Notes: a model not told the origin generated them from the sequence alone. A stretch of DNA of 64,000 nucleotides from Flavobacterium sp. NRK F7 (GCF_024054195.1 NZ_JAMXLB010000001.1:1853624-1917623); one strand, 5' to 3'; shown: positions 49,937 to 59,743, counted from the stretch's first letter. Numbers and translations are program-made.

Positions 49937-50907
49937 TATGATTTATTTTCCATGGATTCAATAATCATGTAAGCTACACGTAATGCTTCGGTACCATCTT
50001 CTAAGGTTACAATGGGTGTTGTGTTATTGTTAATTGCATCTGCAAAAGTTTCCAATTCTTCTAAAATGGCATTGTTTGCATTTACTTTAGGATTGTCAAA
50101 ATAGATTTGTTTTTTGATCCCTTCGGCATTTTGCAAAATCATATCAAAATCCCCAGGTGTTTCAGGTGCATCTTTCATTTTAACCACTTCACATATTTTC
50201 TCCAAATAATCTACCGAAATGTATGCGTCTTTTTGAAAAAATCGTGATTTACGCATGTTTTTCATCGAAATTCTACTCGAAGTTACATTGGCAACACACC
50301 CATTTTCAAATTCAATTCGAGCATTTGCAATATCTGGAGAATCCGATATAACGGCAACCCCACTAGCATTTACTGATTTTACTTTGGATTGAACCACACT
50401 TAAAATGGCATCAATATCATGAATCATCAAATCCAATACTACTGGAACATCTGTACCTCTTGGATTAAACTCAGCTAAACGATGTGTTTCAATAAACATA
50501 GGGTTTTCAATCTTATCTTTTATAGCTTGAAACGCAGGATTAAATCGTTCTACGTGACCTACTTGTCCTTTTACTTGATGTTTTTTTGCTAAAGCAATGA
50601 TTTTTTCTGCTTCTTCTACCGTATTTGAAATAGGTTTTTCTAAAAAAACATGTTTACCCGCTTCAATTGCTGTAATAGCACAATCATAGTGGGAAAGAGT
50701 AGGTGTAACAATATCAACAACATCAACAGCGTTGATTAGGCTTTCGATAGAGTCAAACTTTTTATAACCAAATTCAGTAGCTACTTTTTTAGCATTTTCT
50801 TCAAAAGGATCATAAAAGCCAACTAATTCATATTTTGAGGATTGATTTAATAAACGTAAATGTATTTTTCCTAAGTGACCAGCACCTAGAACACCAACTT
50901 TCAACAT
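49936..50907 (-). CDS. Gfo/Idh/MocA-family oxidoreductase
   Basis: A 323-residue NAD(P)-dependent dehydrogenase. The Rossmann motif is GVLGAGHLGKIHLRLL; the family EKPIS loop is at about 95-99 (VFLEKPISNT), and VGHVERFNPAF plus DVPVVLDLMIHDIDAIL give likely catalytic lysine and histidine residues. The DxMIHDID segment resembles UDP-N-acetylglucosamine 3-dehydrogenase-like members, but the substrate is not certain. It leads a run with a small membrane protein and a 3-hydroxyacyl-CoA dehydrogenase and has its own -7 box. Confidence 0.82.
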   Translation of the reverse strand: MLKVGVLGAGHLGKIHLRLLNQSSKYELVGFYDPFEENAKKVATEFGYKKFDSIESLINAVDVVDIVTPTLSHYDCAITAIEAGKHVFLEKPISNTVEEAEKIIALAKKHQVKGQVGHVERFNPAFQAIKDKIENPMFIETHRLAEFNPRGTDVPVVLDLMIHDIDAILSVVQSKVKSVNASGVAVISDSPDIANARIEFENGCVANVTSSRISMKNMRKSRFFQKDAYISVDYLEKICEVVKMKDAPETPGDFDMILQNAEGIKKQIYFDNPKVNANNAILEELETFADAINNNTTPIVTLEDGTEALRVAYMIIESMENKS

Positions 50908-50923
50908 AATAAAGTATTTTCAA

Positions 50924-50931
50924 CAAAAATA
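50924..50931 (-). promoter_or_regulatory. -7 element (TATTTTTG on the minus strand) of the oxidoreductase gene
   Basis: Plus-strand CAAAAATA complements TAnnTTTG, 16 bases before the ATG at 50907. Confidence 0.55.
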
Positions 50932-51039
50932 CATATTTGTTTGAAGTTTTTAAGATACCAGTTCTGTTTTTTTTGAAGTTTATAGCTTGTTTATTGTCTT
51001 TTTTACTGTTATTTTTACCAAAAACTAACAGCCTATACA

Positions 51040-51681
51040 TTGAAAGATACTCCCAAACATCAAGGACTTAGAAATCAACTAGCTAAATTATTAGAGCAAA
51101 AAGGAATTACGGATAAAAACGTGTTAGAAGCCATAAAAAAAATTCCACGTCACCTCTTTTTAAATTCAAGCTTTGAAGATTTTGCTTACCAAGATAAAGC
51201 CTTTCCAATTGCAGCTGGACAGACCATTTCTCAGCCATATACAGTTGCGTTTCAAAGTCAGTTATTGGACGTTAAAAAAGAACACAAAATTTTAGAAATT
51301 GGTACAGGAAGTGGTTATCAAACTGCTGTTTTGTGTACTTTAGGAGCCAAAGTATATACTATTGAAAGACAAAATGAGCTTTTTAAAATAACGTCTTTGT
51401 TATTGCCAAAATTAGGAATTAGGCCCAAACATATTTCTTTTGGAGATGGCTATAAAGGATTACCGCAATATGCACCTTTTGACAGCATTATTGTTACCGC
51501 TGGTGCACCTTTTATTCCTCCAGCTTTAATGGCTCAGTTGAAAATAGGTGGTAAACTTGTTATTCCTTTAGGAGAAGAACATCAGATTATGACTCTATTA
51601 ATTAGAAAAAATGAATCACAATTTGAAAAACATGAGTTTGGAGAGTTTCGTTTTGTACCGCTCTTAGAAGATAAAAATTAA
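51040..51681 (+). CDS. pcm: Protein-L-isoaspartate O-methyltransferase
   Basis: A 213-residue SAM-dependent enzyme that repairs isoaspartyl residues. The start is a TTG at 51040; the next in-frame codons KDTPKHQGLRNQLAKLLEQK match the usual family N-terminus, and no ATG lies nearby in frame. Motif I is LEIGTGSGYQTAVL, the substrate loop AAGQTISQPYTVAFQSQLL, then IERQ and DSIIVTAGAPFIP. Length is normal. It is followed 23 bases later by the large transglutaminase-like gene. Confidence 0.93.
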   Translation: MKDTPKHQGLRNQLAKLLEQKGITDKNVLEAIKKIPRHLFLNSSFEDFAYQDKAFPIAAGQTISQPYTVAFQSQLLDVKKEHKILEIGTGSGYQTAVLCTLGAKVYTIERQNELFKITSLLLPKLGIRPKHISFGDGYKGLPQYAPFDSIIVTAGAPFIPPALMAQLKIGGKLVIPLGEEHQIMTLLIRKNESQFEKHEFGEFRFVPLLEDKN

Positions 51682-51704
51682 AATATATTAAATAACCTAC
51701 TTTT

Positions 51705-54700
51705 ATGAAGAACACCCTAACTGCCCTGTTATTATTCTTTACTATGGTTGTGTTTTCTCAAAATGATTACACTGAAGTAATGGATTTATTGCTTAAAAAT
51801 GAAAGGCAAGAAGCAAGAAAATTGTATGATAAAAAATTTGCTTCCAAAAGCGCATCAGACATTGATTTACTTTTTTTAGACGCCATTATTGATGTAGAGC
51901 TTGGTAAAACCAACTTTGACGAAACCTTATTAAGAAAAATTGAAAACTTACCCAATGCAGCGTTTTATATCGACCCTTTTATCAATGAAAATTATGTGCT
52001 AAATGATTTAAGTTCTGACAATAGTAATGATTTGATTTATAAAAAGATTGATTTTTTAGCAGCATCTGCAAAATTTAAAAACAAAAATATTGTTAAATAT
52101 AGAAAAGCTTTTTATGATTTTAAACGCTTGAATTTTGAAGCTTCTTTAAATCATTACAAAAGTTTGCACACTATTAATAATTGGCAATTGTGTGGTGTTT
52201 TTGAAAATTTAAATAGTAGTGGTTTGGATACTGAATACGAACCAGAATTATACGCAAAGGATGATAAATTATTTGACGCAAATAGTAACGGTCTTGTCGG
52301 TTGGTTTATACCTAAAACAAAATCAACTCAAGGATATCAATATTTTGTGAATGAAAAGGAATATGGAAATGGAATTATATATGCACAAACATTTGTAAAT
52401 GTCCCTTCTGATAAGAAATATTTATTACAATTTGGTTGTTCATCTGGAATCAAAATTTTTATTGATGATGTTGAAATTGCTTCCAAATATGAAACTGCTG
52501 AAACAAATTTGGATGCTTTCAATTACGAAATTGACTTGCAAAAAGGAATACACAGAATTTTAGTAAAACTTGAAGTTGAAGGTGGTTCAGATTATTTCTC
52601 TTGTTCATTATTCAATGTTGATCAAACAGTTGCTGAAGAATTAACTTTTGAAGAAAAATATATTCCCTATCAGTCTGGTGCTTTTAATAGTGCTAGTAGT
52701 ACTGAAAAAGCATTAGATTATGAAGAATTTTTCGAATCTAAAGTTAAAAGTAATCCTAATAATGTTTTGTATAAGTTGTTTTTATATTCAGCTTATGCTG
52801 CTAACAAAAAGAAAGATAAAGCGCATGATGCAATAGAAGGCCTCGATATTAGATATCCAAAAAGTTCTTTAATTGCTAAATATTTTATGAATTATTATAT
52901 TTTAGATGATAATTCTCAAAAATATGAAGAGTTTAAAATAAATATTGAAAATAACGATAAAGATTATTATTATACCACTGTAATCAAAATGAAAGATAAT
53001 AATTGGTTACAAAAAGGATCTATCTCAGAATTAGAAGAATATTATAACAAATCAAAACAATACCCAGAAAAATTTTACTCGCAACTTTTTGATTTTATGA
53101 TTAAATCAAGAAAATCTGATATTGATGGAATGTTTAAGTTAGTGAATCAGATTTTAGATGAATCTTATAATAATGAAGAATATAAAATTTTAGTAGCAAA
53201 TTTATACAGAAGACTAAAAAATGATAAAACAAAAGCGTTACAAATTTTAGAAACACTTTCAAAAGAAAGAGACAATATTAAAGCTACCTACGCTTTAATT
53301 GATATCTATAATAATGCGAATCAAATTGATAAAGTTAAGGAGTTGTTGAGAGAAGAAATTAATAAAAGACCTGATTTTAATTTCTTGAGAACGGCTTATA
53401 TTGATATCTTAATTGATGAGAACAATTATAATGAAGCTCTTGAACTAGTGGACATTAATTTAGAATATTTTCCTTATTCCTTTGAAAATTTTGAAAAGAA
53501 AGCGGCTATTTACAGCTTAATGAATAATAGAAAAGAAGCTGAAAAATATTACAAGAAAGCCTTGTCACATTATAGTTCCAATTCTTCTCTTCGAAAAAAA
53601 TTATATGATTTAACAAATACTCCTGATGAAATAGCAGAAGTTGAAACAAAAGACGTATATGCATTTATTAAGAAAAATAGAAATACGACTTTAAAAGGAG
53701 ATTATGGAATAACCATATTATTAGATGAATTTATTGTGAATATTTTACCAGAAGGTGGTAGAAAATCAAAATCGAAATTGGTTTATGAAATAACTTCTGA
53801 AAGTGGAATTGAAAACCTTAAAGAATATGGATTGGATTCTTATGGAATAAATCTAACTAAATCGGAAATTATAAAGAAAAATGGATCAATTGTTCCTGGG
53901 GAAGTTGGTTCAGGTACCATTGTGTTCTCAAATTTAGAAATTGGAGATGTAATTTATGTAGAATATGATTTTATATCCAATTCTTATGGAAGGTTTTATA
54001 AAGACTTCAATATTGATTATGTAGTAAATGGAAGCTATCCGATAGTGGAATCCAATTTTTACATTATTCATGCTCCTGGTTTAAAATTTAATACTGTGGT
54101 TAAGAATGGAGATTTAAAAATGGTAGAAAAGAAAGTGAATGATAAAATCGTGAAACAATGGACGCAAAGAAATCTTAGTGCAATGCCAGTTCATGAATCG
54201 TATTCTCCTAATTTTGACGATTTAACTATTGAAATTTATGCAGGAACTATACCAGCTTGGAAAGATATTGCAAATTGGTATGCTGACTTAGTGAAGAAGA
54301 ATAAAAAAGTCGATAAAACAACCCTTGCTGTTTTTAATGAAATTTTCCCTAATGGAATTTCAGGTTTGACTGAAACGCAACGAGCAGAAAAAATTTATGA
54401 TTATATCCAAGAAAACATTACCTATAGTTATTTAGATTTCAGACAAAGTGGTTATGTACCTCAAAAACCTTCAAAGACGTTAGAATCGAAACTAGGTGAT
54501 TGTAAAGATTTATCAACTTTGTTTGTTACGCTTGCCGAAAAAGCCGATTTAAAATCGAATTTGGTTTTGGTTCTTACCAATGATAATGGTTTAAAAGCGC
54601 TTCCTTTACCTTCATCAGAGTTCAATCATTGTATTGTGAAAGTAACTTTAGAAAATAAAGATTACTTTATAGAAATGACAGATAAATACCTGCCTTTCAA

Positions 54701-55454
54701 ATCTATGCCAATATCTTTATATAAAGCAAACGCATTGGTAATTGAATTTGATAAAGCTAAAAATGAAGAGGCTAAATTGATACATTTGAATTTTGATAAT
54801 TCTTTAACGAATGTAAAAAAATCGGTTGTAGAAATTGATATTACAGAAGAAAAGAAGAATTTTAAAATTAATCATGATTATTCAGGATATCTAAAAGCAT
54901 ACTATAATGAATTGTTTTCCAATGCTATTTCTGAAGAAATTAGAAAAAAAGAATTTGAAAATAACTTTAATAGTTCTTTGAATAAAACCATCGTTTACAA
55001 AAACAGTAATTTACTGTCAAAAAATAAATTTGATTCTACTATTCAGTTTGATATTCAATTTTTAGTGAATGAAAAATTACAACAATTAGGAAGTTTAAAA
55101 ATTGTTGAAATACCGTTCTTTGAAAAAATTTATACCAAAGATTTAATCAATACTGAAACAAGGAACTATCCAATTAATTATGTGAAGTATGAAAATGTCA
55201 ACCTTTATGAAAGTCAAGTAGTTCTAAATATTCCTGAAGGGAAAAAATTTATTGAAATTCCAGAAAACAAAAAATTGGCCTATAAAAACGATTCTTATGA
55301 AATTACCTATGAATTGGTTTCTGATACGCAATTAGTGGTTAACAGAAAGGCAAATTTATCATGGGAAGACGTTTCCGCTGAAGAATATCCAGAATTTAAA
55401 AAATATGTGGAAGAAGTAATTGTTAGTGAAGAACGAATAGTAGGTTACAAATAA
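51705..55454 (+). CDS. Large exported TPR-DUF3857-transglutaminase-like protein
   Basis: A 1249-residue exported protein. Signal peptide about residues 1-18 (VVFSQ). Residues 30-330 include a beta-rich, PA14-like part (QFGCSSGIKIFIDDVEIA). Helical TPR-like repeats fill about 340-640. A DUF3857 domain follows (about 660-840, YGITILLDEFIVNILPEGG) and a transglutaminase-like domain (about 890-1010) with C933 (GDCKDLS), H975 (FNHC) and D993 (MTDKY). The tail (1020-1249) is beta-rich DUF2569-like or unassigned. Role unknown; family proteins are periplasmic in Bacteroidota. It is probably cotranscribed with pcm. Confidence 0.85.
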   Translation: MKNTLTALLLFFTMVVFSQNDYTEVMDLLLKNERQEARKLYDKKFASKSASDIDLLFLDAIIDVELGKTNFDETLLRKIENLPNAAFYIDPFINENYVLNDLSSDNSNDLIYKKIDFLAASAKFKNKNIVKYRKAFYDFKRLNFEASLNHYKSLHTINNWQLCGVFENLNSSGLDTEYEPELYAKDDKLFDANSNGLVGWFIPKTKSTQGYQYFVNEKEYGNGIIYAQTFVNVPSDKKYLLQFGCSSGIKIFIDDVEIASKYETAETNLDAFNYEIDLQKGIHRILVKLEVEGGSDYFSCSLFNVDQTVAEELTFEEKYIPYQSGAFNSASSTEKALDYEEFFESKVKSNPNNVLYKLFLYSAYAANKKKDKAHDAIEGLDIRYPKSSLIAKYFMNYYILDDNSQKYEEFKINIENNDKDYYYTTVIKMKDNNWLQKGSISELEEYYNKSKQYPEKFYSQLFDFMIKSRKSDIDGMFKLVNQILDESYNNEEYKILVANLYRRLKNDKTKALQILETLSKERDNIKATYALIDIYNNANQIDKVKELLREEINKRPDFNFLRTAYIDILIDENNYNEALELVDINLEYFPYSFENFEKKAAIYSLMNNRKEAEKYYKKALSHYSSNSSLRKKLYDLTNTPDEIAEVETKDVYAFIKKNRNTTLKGDYGITILLDEFIVNILPEGGRKSKSKLVYEITSESGIENLKEYGLDSYGINLTKSEIIKKNGSIVPGEVGSGTIVFSNLEIGDVIYVEYDFISNSYGRFYKDFNIDYVVNGSYPIVESNFYIIHAPGLKFNTVVKNGDLKMVEKKVNDKIVKQWTQRNLSAMPVHESYSPNFDDLTIEIYAGTIPAWKDIANWYADLVKKNKKVDKTTLAVFNEIFPNGISGLTETQRAEKIYDYIQENITYSYLDFRQSGYVPQKPSKTLESKLGDCKDLSTLFVTLAEKADLKSNLVLVLTNDNGLKALPLPSSEFNHCIVKVTLENKDYFIEMTDKYLPFKSMPISLYKANALVIEFDKAKNEEAKLIHLNFDNSLTNVKKSVVEIDITEEKKNFKINHDYSGYLKAYYNELFSNAISEEIRKKEFENNFNSSLNKTIVYKNSNLLSKNKFDSTIQFDIQFLVNEKLQQLGSLKIVEIPFFEKIYTKDLINTETRNYPINYVKYENVNLYESQVVLNIPEGKKFIEIPENKKLAYKNDSYEITYELVSDTQLVVNRKANLSWEDVSAEEYPEFKKYVEEVIVSEERIVGYK

Positions 55455-55477
55455 AAATTATCTTGAGATTTAAATAC

Positions 55478-55507
55478 AAAAAACACCCTTATTCAAGGGT
55501 GTTTTTT
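55478..55507. terminator. Bidirectional terminator between the DUF3857 gene and smpB
   Basis: A 13-bp perfect stem (ACACCCTT core) with a four-base loop; T-runs on both strands. The smpB stop is at 55510. Confidence 0.92.
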
Positions 55508-55509
55508 GT

Positions 55510-55962
55510 TTAATATGATTTTTTAATTCGGTCTAAATCTCTTTTGGTGTCTCTTTCTTTCATCGTTTCCCTTTTGTCGTAGTTCTTTTTACCTCGACAT
55601 AAAGCAATATCTAATTTGGCCAATCCTTTTTCATTCGTAAATAAGCGCAAAGGAATAATTGTAAGTCCTTTATTATCACTGTCTTTTTGAAGTTTCTTTA
55701 ATTCTTTCTTATTTAATAATAACTTTCTTTCACTTTTAGCTCTATGATTGTAATGTGTTCCAAAAAGGTATTCTTCAATGGTAGAATTAATTACAAAAAG
55801 TTCATTATTGTGAAATTCACAAAAACTTTCTGCAATGGAAGCTTTACCTAGGCGAATCGATTTGATTTCGGTACCCGTCAAAACTATCCCAGCAGTATAT
55901 TTATCGATAATTTCGTAATCGAATTTAGCTCTTTTATTGAGTATGTTAATCGTTTTTTGCAT
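55510..55962 (-). CDS. smpB: SsrA-binding protein SmpB
   Basis: A 150-residue RNA-binding protein that brings tmRNA to stalled ribosomes. [12 protein letters not shown], the [19 protein letters not shown] core and [11 protein letters not shown], ending in the basic [11 protein letters not shown] tail, are the family pattern. I use the ATG at 55962 (MQKTINIL); an in-frame ATG seven codons upstream overlaps the promoter. Its -7 box (55970-55977) puts the transcript start only a few bases before this ATG. No tmRNA gene is visible in the window. Confidence 0.95.
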   Translation of the reverse strand: MQKTINILNKRAKFDYEIIDKYTAGIVLTGTEIKSIRLGKASIAESFCEFHNNELFVINSTIEEYLFGTHYNHRAKSERKLLLNKKELKKLQKDSDNKGLTIIPLRLFTNEKGLAKLDIALCRGKKNYDKRETMKERDTKRDLDRIKKSY

Positions 55963-55969
55963 TGGATTG

Positions 55970-55977
55970 CAAATGTA
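55970..55977 (-). promoter_or_regulatory. -7 element (TACATTTG on the minus strand) of smpB, near-leaderless
   Basis: Plus-strand CAAATGTA complements TAnnTTTG; only seven bases separate it from the ATG. Confidence 0.6.
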
Positions 55978-56131
55978 ATTCAAAATATTAGAATTAGAAA
56001 TTTTTATTACAAATATTGCGATGTTTAAAAAAATATGGTTTTTACAATAAACAATACTTAAAATTACGCAATTAATATTTTTTTATATAAAAAATTCATA
56101 AATTCGTATTTCAAACAGTAAACAAACAAAT

Positions 56132-57652
56132 ATGAAAAAAACAGTATTCAAGATATGCTTATTGGCAGTTCTTGGCTTAAATGTAGCATGTACAGAAGAT
56201 TCTATTGAAAAAAACACTGCTGAAGAAGTACAAAATTTTAATCAGAAATTATTATCTCCGCAACAAATTAATGATGAAATAAAAAGCACTTTACAACAAA
56301 CAGGTCAATTTTATTGGAAAAATGCATCCTTGCAACTATTATGGAGTGCTTCCCAACATGGGCAAAATTTAGTAACAATTGGTTATGGTACTTCTACTAC
56401 AGATTTTGAAAAATCAGCTTCTAATCAAAGTAAAGAAATTGTAGAGCAATTATTGAATAGTATTCAAGCAAATGAATCGAATCCTGCTGAAAAACTTTTG
56501 ATATATAATGATCCTGTTTTAAATATTATTGATGTAATTGTGAAAGATCAAAAAACACTATATGCTTTACGAAATAATAAAAATGTGAGGTATGTAGAAC
56601 CAGCGGATTATCGCTTTTTTAAATTTGAAGAAGAAAACGGAGCTCAAAGAAGTTCAAGTTCAGGATCTTCCGGATGCGGATTCGATTCTCAAACCTTAAG
56701 TACAGCAGATTATACATCAATTACTCCAAATGCTAAGGTGCCATGGAGTTTTTACAAACATAATATTCCAAATGCATGGAGTAAAAGTACAGGTTCTGGT
56801 ATTACTATTGGTGTTATTGATTCGGGTGTTTCTCCTAATCAATCTTTATTAGGTAGTAATTTTAATAACGGAGACTCAAATGGTAGAAGTGTACAAAAAT
56901 ATGGCACCTATGTAGATTCTATTTGGCCATGGTCTACTTCTACAGATGGTCCAAATGATCAATGTGGCCATGGTACTAGTATGACAGCCACTGCTACAGC
57001 ACCTAGAAATAATAAAGGCTTACCTGTAGGCGTTGCGTATAATGCTAATTTAATTTCTTATAGAGCTGCAGCAAATGTTGTTTTAGAAGGTTATCATGAA
57101 CAAAAAGGTGTTCAAAATGCTTTTGTAGGTTTAGGAAATAACTCTTCTGTTAAAATTATTTCGATGTCTATGGGACATATTTTTTCTGTAGGTAGAATTG
57201 AAGATGGCGTACGTTATGCTAATAACAGAGGAAAACTCATTTTTTGTGCAGGAGGAACTTCAACTAGTTTTACTAATTTTGTAGGTGTAATTTTTCCAGC
57301 TTGGATGAATGAAACTGTTGCTGTTACAGGTATTAAAGAAGGATCAGGTTACAATAAATGTTCGAATTGTCATTCAGGAAGTAAAATTGATTTTACTGTG
57401 GTAATGGAGCGTTCTGCTTCAGGGAATACGGCACCTGTATTAAGCTATTACGAAAATCAAACGGATTATGTAGGTGGCTCTTCTGTTGCAACAGCTACTA
57501 CAGCGGGTATAGCTGCCTTAGTTTGGTCAAAAAATCCGAGTTGGACCAAAGATCAAGTTTTAAATAAACTAAAGCAATCTGCTTCTTTATATCCAAATAG
57601 AAGTTCAGAATACGGTTATGGTAATATTAATGCGGCTTTAGCTGTGCAATAA
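56132..57652 (+). CDS. Subtilisin-like (S8) serine peptidase lipoprotein
   Basis: A 506-residue exported lipoprotein. The lipobox GLNVACTE puts the lipidated cysteine at C20. Residues about 35-170 look like an inhibitor-like propeptide. The S8 domain keeps D230 (GVIDSG), H280 (CGHGTSM) and S451 (GGSSVATA). The oxyanion-hole Asn of subtilisin (AGN) is G375 here (CAGGTS). Extra cysteines occur at KCSNCH. There is no T9SS sorting domain. A near-consensus -7 box (TAAATTCG) precedes the gene, and a strong terminator follows. Confidence 0.88.
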   Translation: MKKTVFKICLLAVLGLNVACTEDSIEKNTAEEVQNFNQKLLSPQQINDEIKSTLQQTGQFYWKNASLQLLWSASQHGQNLVTIGYGTSTTDFEKSASNQSKEIVEQLLNSIQANESNPAEKLLIYNDPVLNIIDVIVKDQKTLYALRNNKNVRYVEPADYRFFKFEEENGAQRSSSSGSSGCGFDSQTLSTADYTSITPNAKVPWSFYKHNIPNAWSKSTGSGITIGVIDSGVSPNQSLLGSNFNNGDSNGRSVQKYGTYVDSIWPWSTSTDGPNDQCGHGTSMTATATAPRNNKGLPVGVAYNANLISYRAAANVVLEGYHEQKGVQNAFVGLGNNSSVKIISMSMGHIFSVGRIEDGVRYANNRGKLIFCAGGTSTSFTNFVGVIFPAWMNETVAVTGIKEGSGYNKCSNCHSGSKIDFTVVMERSASGNTAPVLSYYENQTDYVGGSSVATATTAGIAALVWSKNPSWTKDQVLNKLKQSASLYPNRSSEYGYGNINAALAVQ

Positions 57653-57684
57653 AACAATAGATTTCATACAATTATTAATTCTTG

Positions 57685-57727
57685 CAAAAGCGGATTCTAA
57701 GATATTAGAATCTGCTTTTGTTTTTTT
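57685..57727 (+). terminator. Terminator of the S8 peptidase gene
   Basis: A 16-bp stem with one G-U pair (57685-57700 with 57705-57720), GATA loop and T-run, 33 bases after the stop. The rest of the gap to 57900 is AT-rich with no clear feature. Confidence 0.9.
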
Positions 57728-57899
57728 ATACTTACTTCTGATGCCTAATTTAATGTTAGTAAAAGAATGTTATTAATGCTAACTCGTTCATAATGAATAA
57801 TTTTTTAAAAAAATATTAAAGAGTTTTTTTTAACATTTTTATTCATCCTAATATTTTTTTTGTATATTTATTTCTATTAACCCCAAAAACCAACCTACT

Positions 57900-58181
57900 A
57901 TGATTTTAGAATGCCAACAAATCGACAAAGAGCTTATTCATTCCTTGCATTTCCCCACTGAAGAAGTGTTACTTGATAAAGAGGATGTAATACAACGAAA
58001 GAATGATTTAGACCGAGCTTTAGCTTTAGGGAATTTAGAACATCTAAAAATGAAAATTTATTTTGAAGACGATACGAACCTTAAAATGACAGAAACTACG
58101 ATTTGGGGTGTTACAGATAATCGGATTATTTTGAAACAAGGAGTGGTAATTCCTTTAAATAGAATACATAAAATTATATAA
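57900..58181 (+). CDS. Small conserved Bacteroidota-type protein, unknown function
   Basis: A 93-residue soluble protein. The pattern FPTEEVLLDKEDVIQRKNDL, then LGNLEHLKMKIYFEDD, TTIWGVTDNRIILK and IPLNRIHKI is one I associate with a conserved, uncharacterised Bacteroidota family. It looks like a helix-turn plus beta sheet without catalytic residues. It stands alone between two terminators; the second is shared with the convergent epimerase-like gene. The upstream 247-base gap holds only the peptidase terminator. Confidence 0.65.
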   Translation: MILECQQIDKELIHSLHFPTEEVLLDKEDVIQRKNDLDRALALGNLEHLKMKIYFEDDTNLKMTETTIWGVTDNRIILKQGVVIPLNRIHKII

Positions 58182-58182
58182 T

Positions 58183-58214
58183 AAAAAAGAGCTGTTCCTA
58201 TCAGCTCTTTTTTA
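58183..58214. terminator. Bidirectional terminator between small protein and epimerase-like gene
   Basis: A 12-bp stem (AGAGCTG core, 58183-58194 with 58202-58213) with A-run and T-run flanks. Confidence 0.92.
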
Positions 58215-58215
58215 T

Positions 58216-59064
58216 TTAATAGATTTCAATTGAAAATTTGCATTCATAATTACACTTCGAAGCTAACCATTGTATACCTTCTTTTTCTTGAATATGACCA
58301 GATGTGTCTTTATGGTCGGCCAATCCTAACCAAGGTTCGATACAAAGAAAAGGAGCTTTATTTTTGGTCCAAATGCCTAAATAAGGAAACTCCCTATAAT
58401 CCATTTTTAAGATAGGTTTATTAAGATGGGATAGTGTAACTTCGGATGAATGGAGATTTTTAAAAACCAAGGCATCTTCTTCAAATAAACGATACTCCAG
58501 TGGTATACATTCTTCAACTGATGTTATAGTTTTGGTTTGACCAGAAAATAAATCGTTTTCAAGTACGTAACTTTCAAAACGTTCTTTTTTATTAAAGCAC
58601 AATTTGTATTCTTCAAATGCATTTGGAATAGCAAAAGCTGGATGCGCTCCAATGGAAAATGGCATTTTTGAAATTCCTAAATTCTTTACTTGATAGCCAA
58701 TGGTCAAACAAGATTCGTTTAAAGTGTAACTGAGTTGAAGTTCAAATTCAAATGGAAACTTTACTAAAGTTTCAGAGTTATAAGTGAATGAGAAAATGGT
58801 TTCCGTATCGGTTTGGTGAATAACAGAAAACTCATAATCTCTTGCAAAACCATGTCGTGAAAGCTGATATTCTTTCTCTTCATAAAGGTAAGTGTCCTCT
58901 TTTAATCGACCAACTATTGGAAAAAGAATGGGTGATGTTTTATTCCAATAGTCTGTATCTATTTCCCAAATGTAATTACAATTATTTTTAACTAGCGTTT
59001 GTAATTCTGCTCCTTTTGAATGTATGGAAGCAGATAAATATTTATTTTTTAGTGTTACTATCAT
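58216..59064 (-). CDS. Aldose 1-epimerase family protein (LacX-like)
   Basis: A 282-residue galactose-mutarotase-fold protein. The opening TLKNKYLSASIHSKGAELQTL and SPILFPIVGRLKEDTYLY, LSRHGFARDYEFS (first conserved His), SIGAHPAFAIP (second conserved His) and LCIEPWLGLADH are typical of the LacX/YeaD branch, which acts on aldose anomers of unclear identity. Its start overlaps the GNAT gene by 23 bases, so the two are translationally coupled. Confidence 0.88.
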   Translation of the reverse strand: MIVTLKNKYLSASIHSKGAELQTLVKNNCNYIWEIDTDYWNKTSPILFPIVGRLKEDTYLYEEKEYQLSRHGFARDYEFSVIHQTDTETIFSFTYNSETLVKFPFEFELQLSYTLNESCLTIGYQVKNLGISKMPFSIGAHPAFAIPNAFEEYKLCFNKKERFESYVLENDLFSGQTKTITSVEECIPLEYRLFEEDALVFKNLHSSEVTLSHLNKPILKMDYREFPYLGIWTKNKAPFLCIEPWLGLADHKDTSGHIQEKEGIQWLASKCNYECKFSIEIY

Positions 59065-59620
59065 TACTATGTTGTTGTTTTAAGATGCCATAATGTACGC
59101 TGTCTAGAAACTCTCCATTATGATAGCAATTTTCTACAAAGTGCGCTTCTTTTCTAAAACCATTTTTTTGCAATACTTTTTCAGAAGCAAGATTTCTTGG
59201 GTCGATAATAGCTTCTACTGAATGTAGCCCCATTTCTGTAAAGGCATAGTTTAAAAGCGTTTGGATGGCTTCTGTAATGTATCCTTTATTTTGATATTCG
59301 GGTAAAAGCATGTATCCTAATTCCGAACGATAATTTTCATTTTGGGTTCTGTAGAAACCGATAAGAGCGATGAGCTTATCATTGTCTTTTTCAGTCATAG
59401 CCCAATTAATTCCTTCGTTACTTTCGATTTTATCTTGAATCATTTTAATATGCTCTAATGCTTCTTCTTGCTTTGTAAGTAGTGGTCTGGGAATGTATTG
59501 CATTAATTCTGGGTTGCTTCTTAATGCGAAAATTTCATTAACATCAGTATCGCGAAGAGCTCTAAAATGCAATCTTTCTGATTCTAAGACAGGAAAAGGA
59601 GAGAAGTTAAGTTGTAGCAT
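59042..59620 (-). CDS. GNAT-family N-acetyltransferase (RimJ/RimL-like)
   Basis: A 192-residue acetyltransferase. Features: LESERLHFRALRDTDVNEIF, ALIGFYR, RSELGYMLLPEYQNKGYITE (motif A, acetyl-CoA pyrophosphate binding) and SVEAIIDPRNLASEKVLQKNGF (motif B). It probably acetylates an amino group on a protein N-terminus or a small molecule; the substrate cannot be read. The gene runs 23 bases into the epimerase-like gene, and no TAnnTTTG box is seen upstream. Confidence 0.85.
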   Translation of the reverse strand: MLQLNFSPFPVLESERLHFRALRDTDVNEIFALRSNPELMQYIPRPLLTKQEEALEHIKMIQDKIESNEGINWAMTEKDNDKLIALIGFYRTQNENYRSELGYMLLPEYQNKGYITEAIQTLLNYAFTEMGLHSVEAIIDPRNLASEKVLQKNGFRKEAHFVENCYHNGEFLDSVHYGILKQQHSNDSNTKK

Positions 59621-59743
59621 GTTGCCTAAAATTTATGAAGTGTGTATTATTATGATTTCATTTATATAAACGAAACCTTTAAAAATAAGTTATTATTAAA
59701 GGATTTTCAGTCCGAACAATATTACGAATTTAGTAAAAGAATA

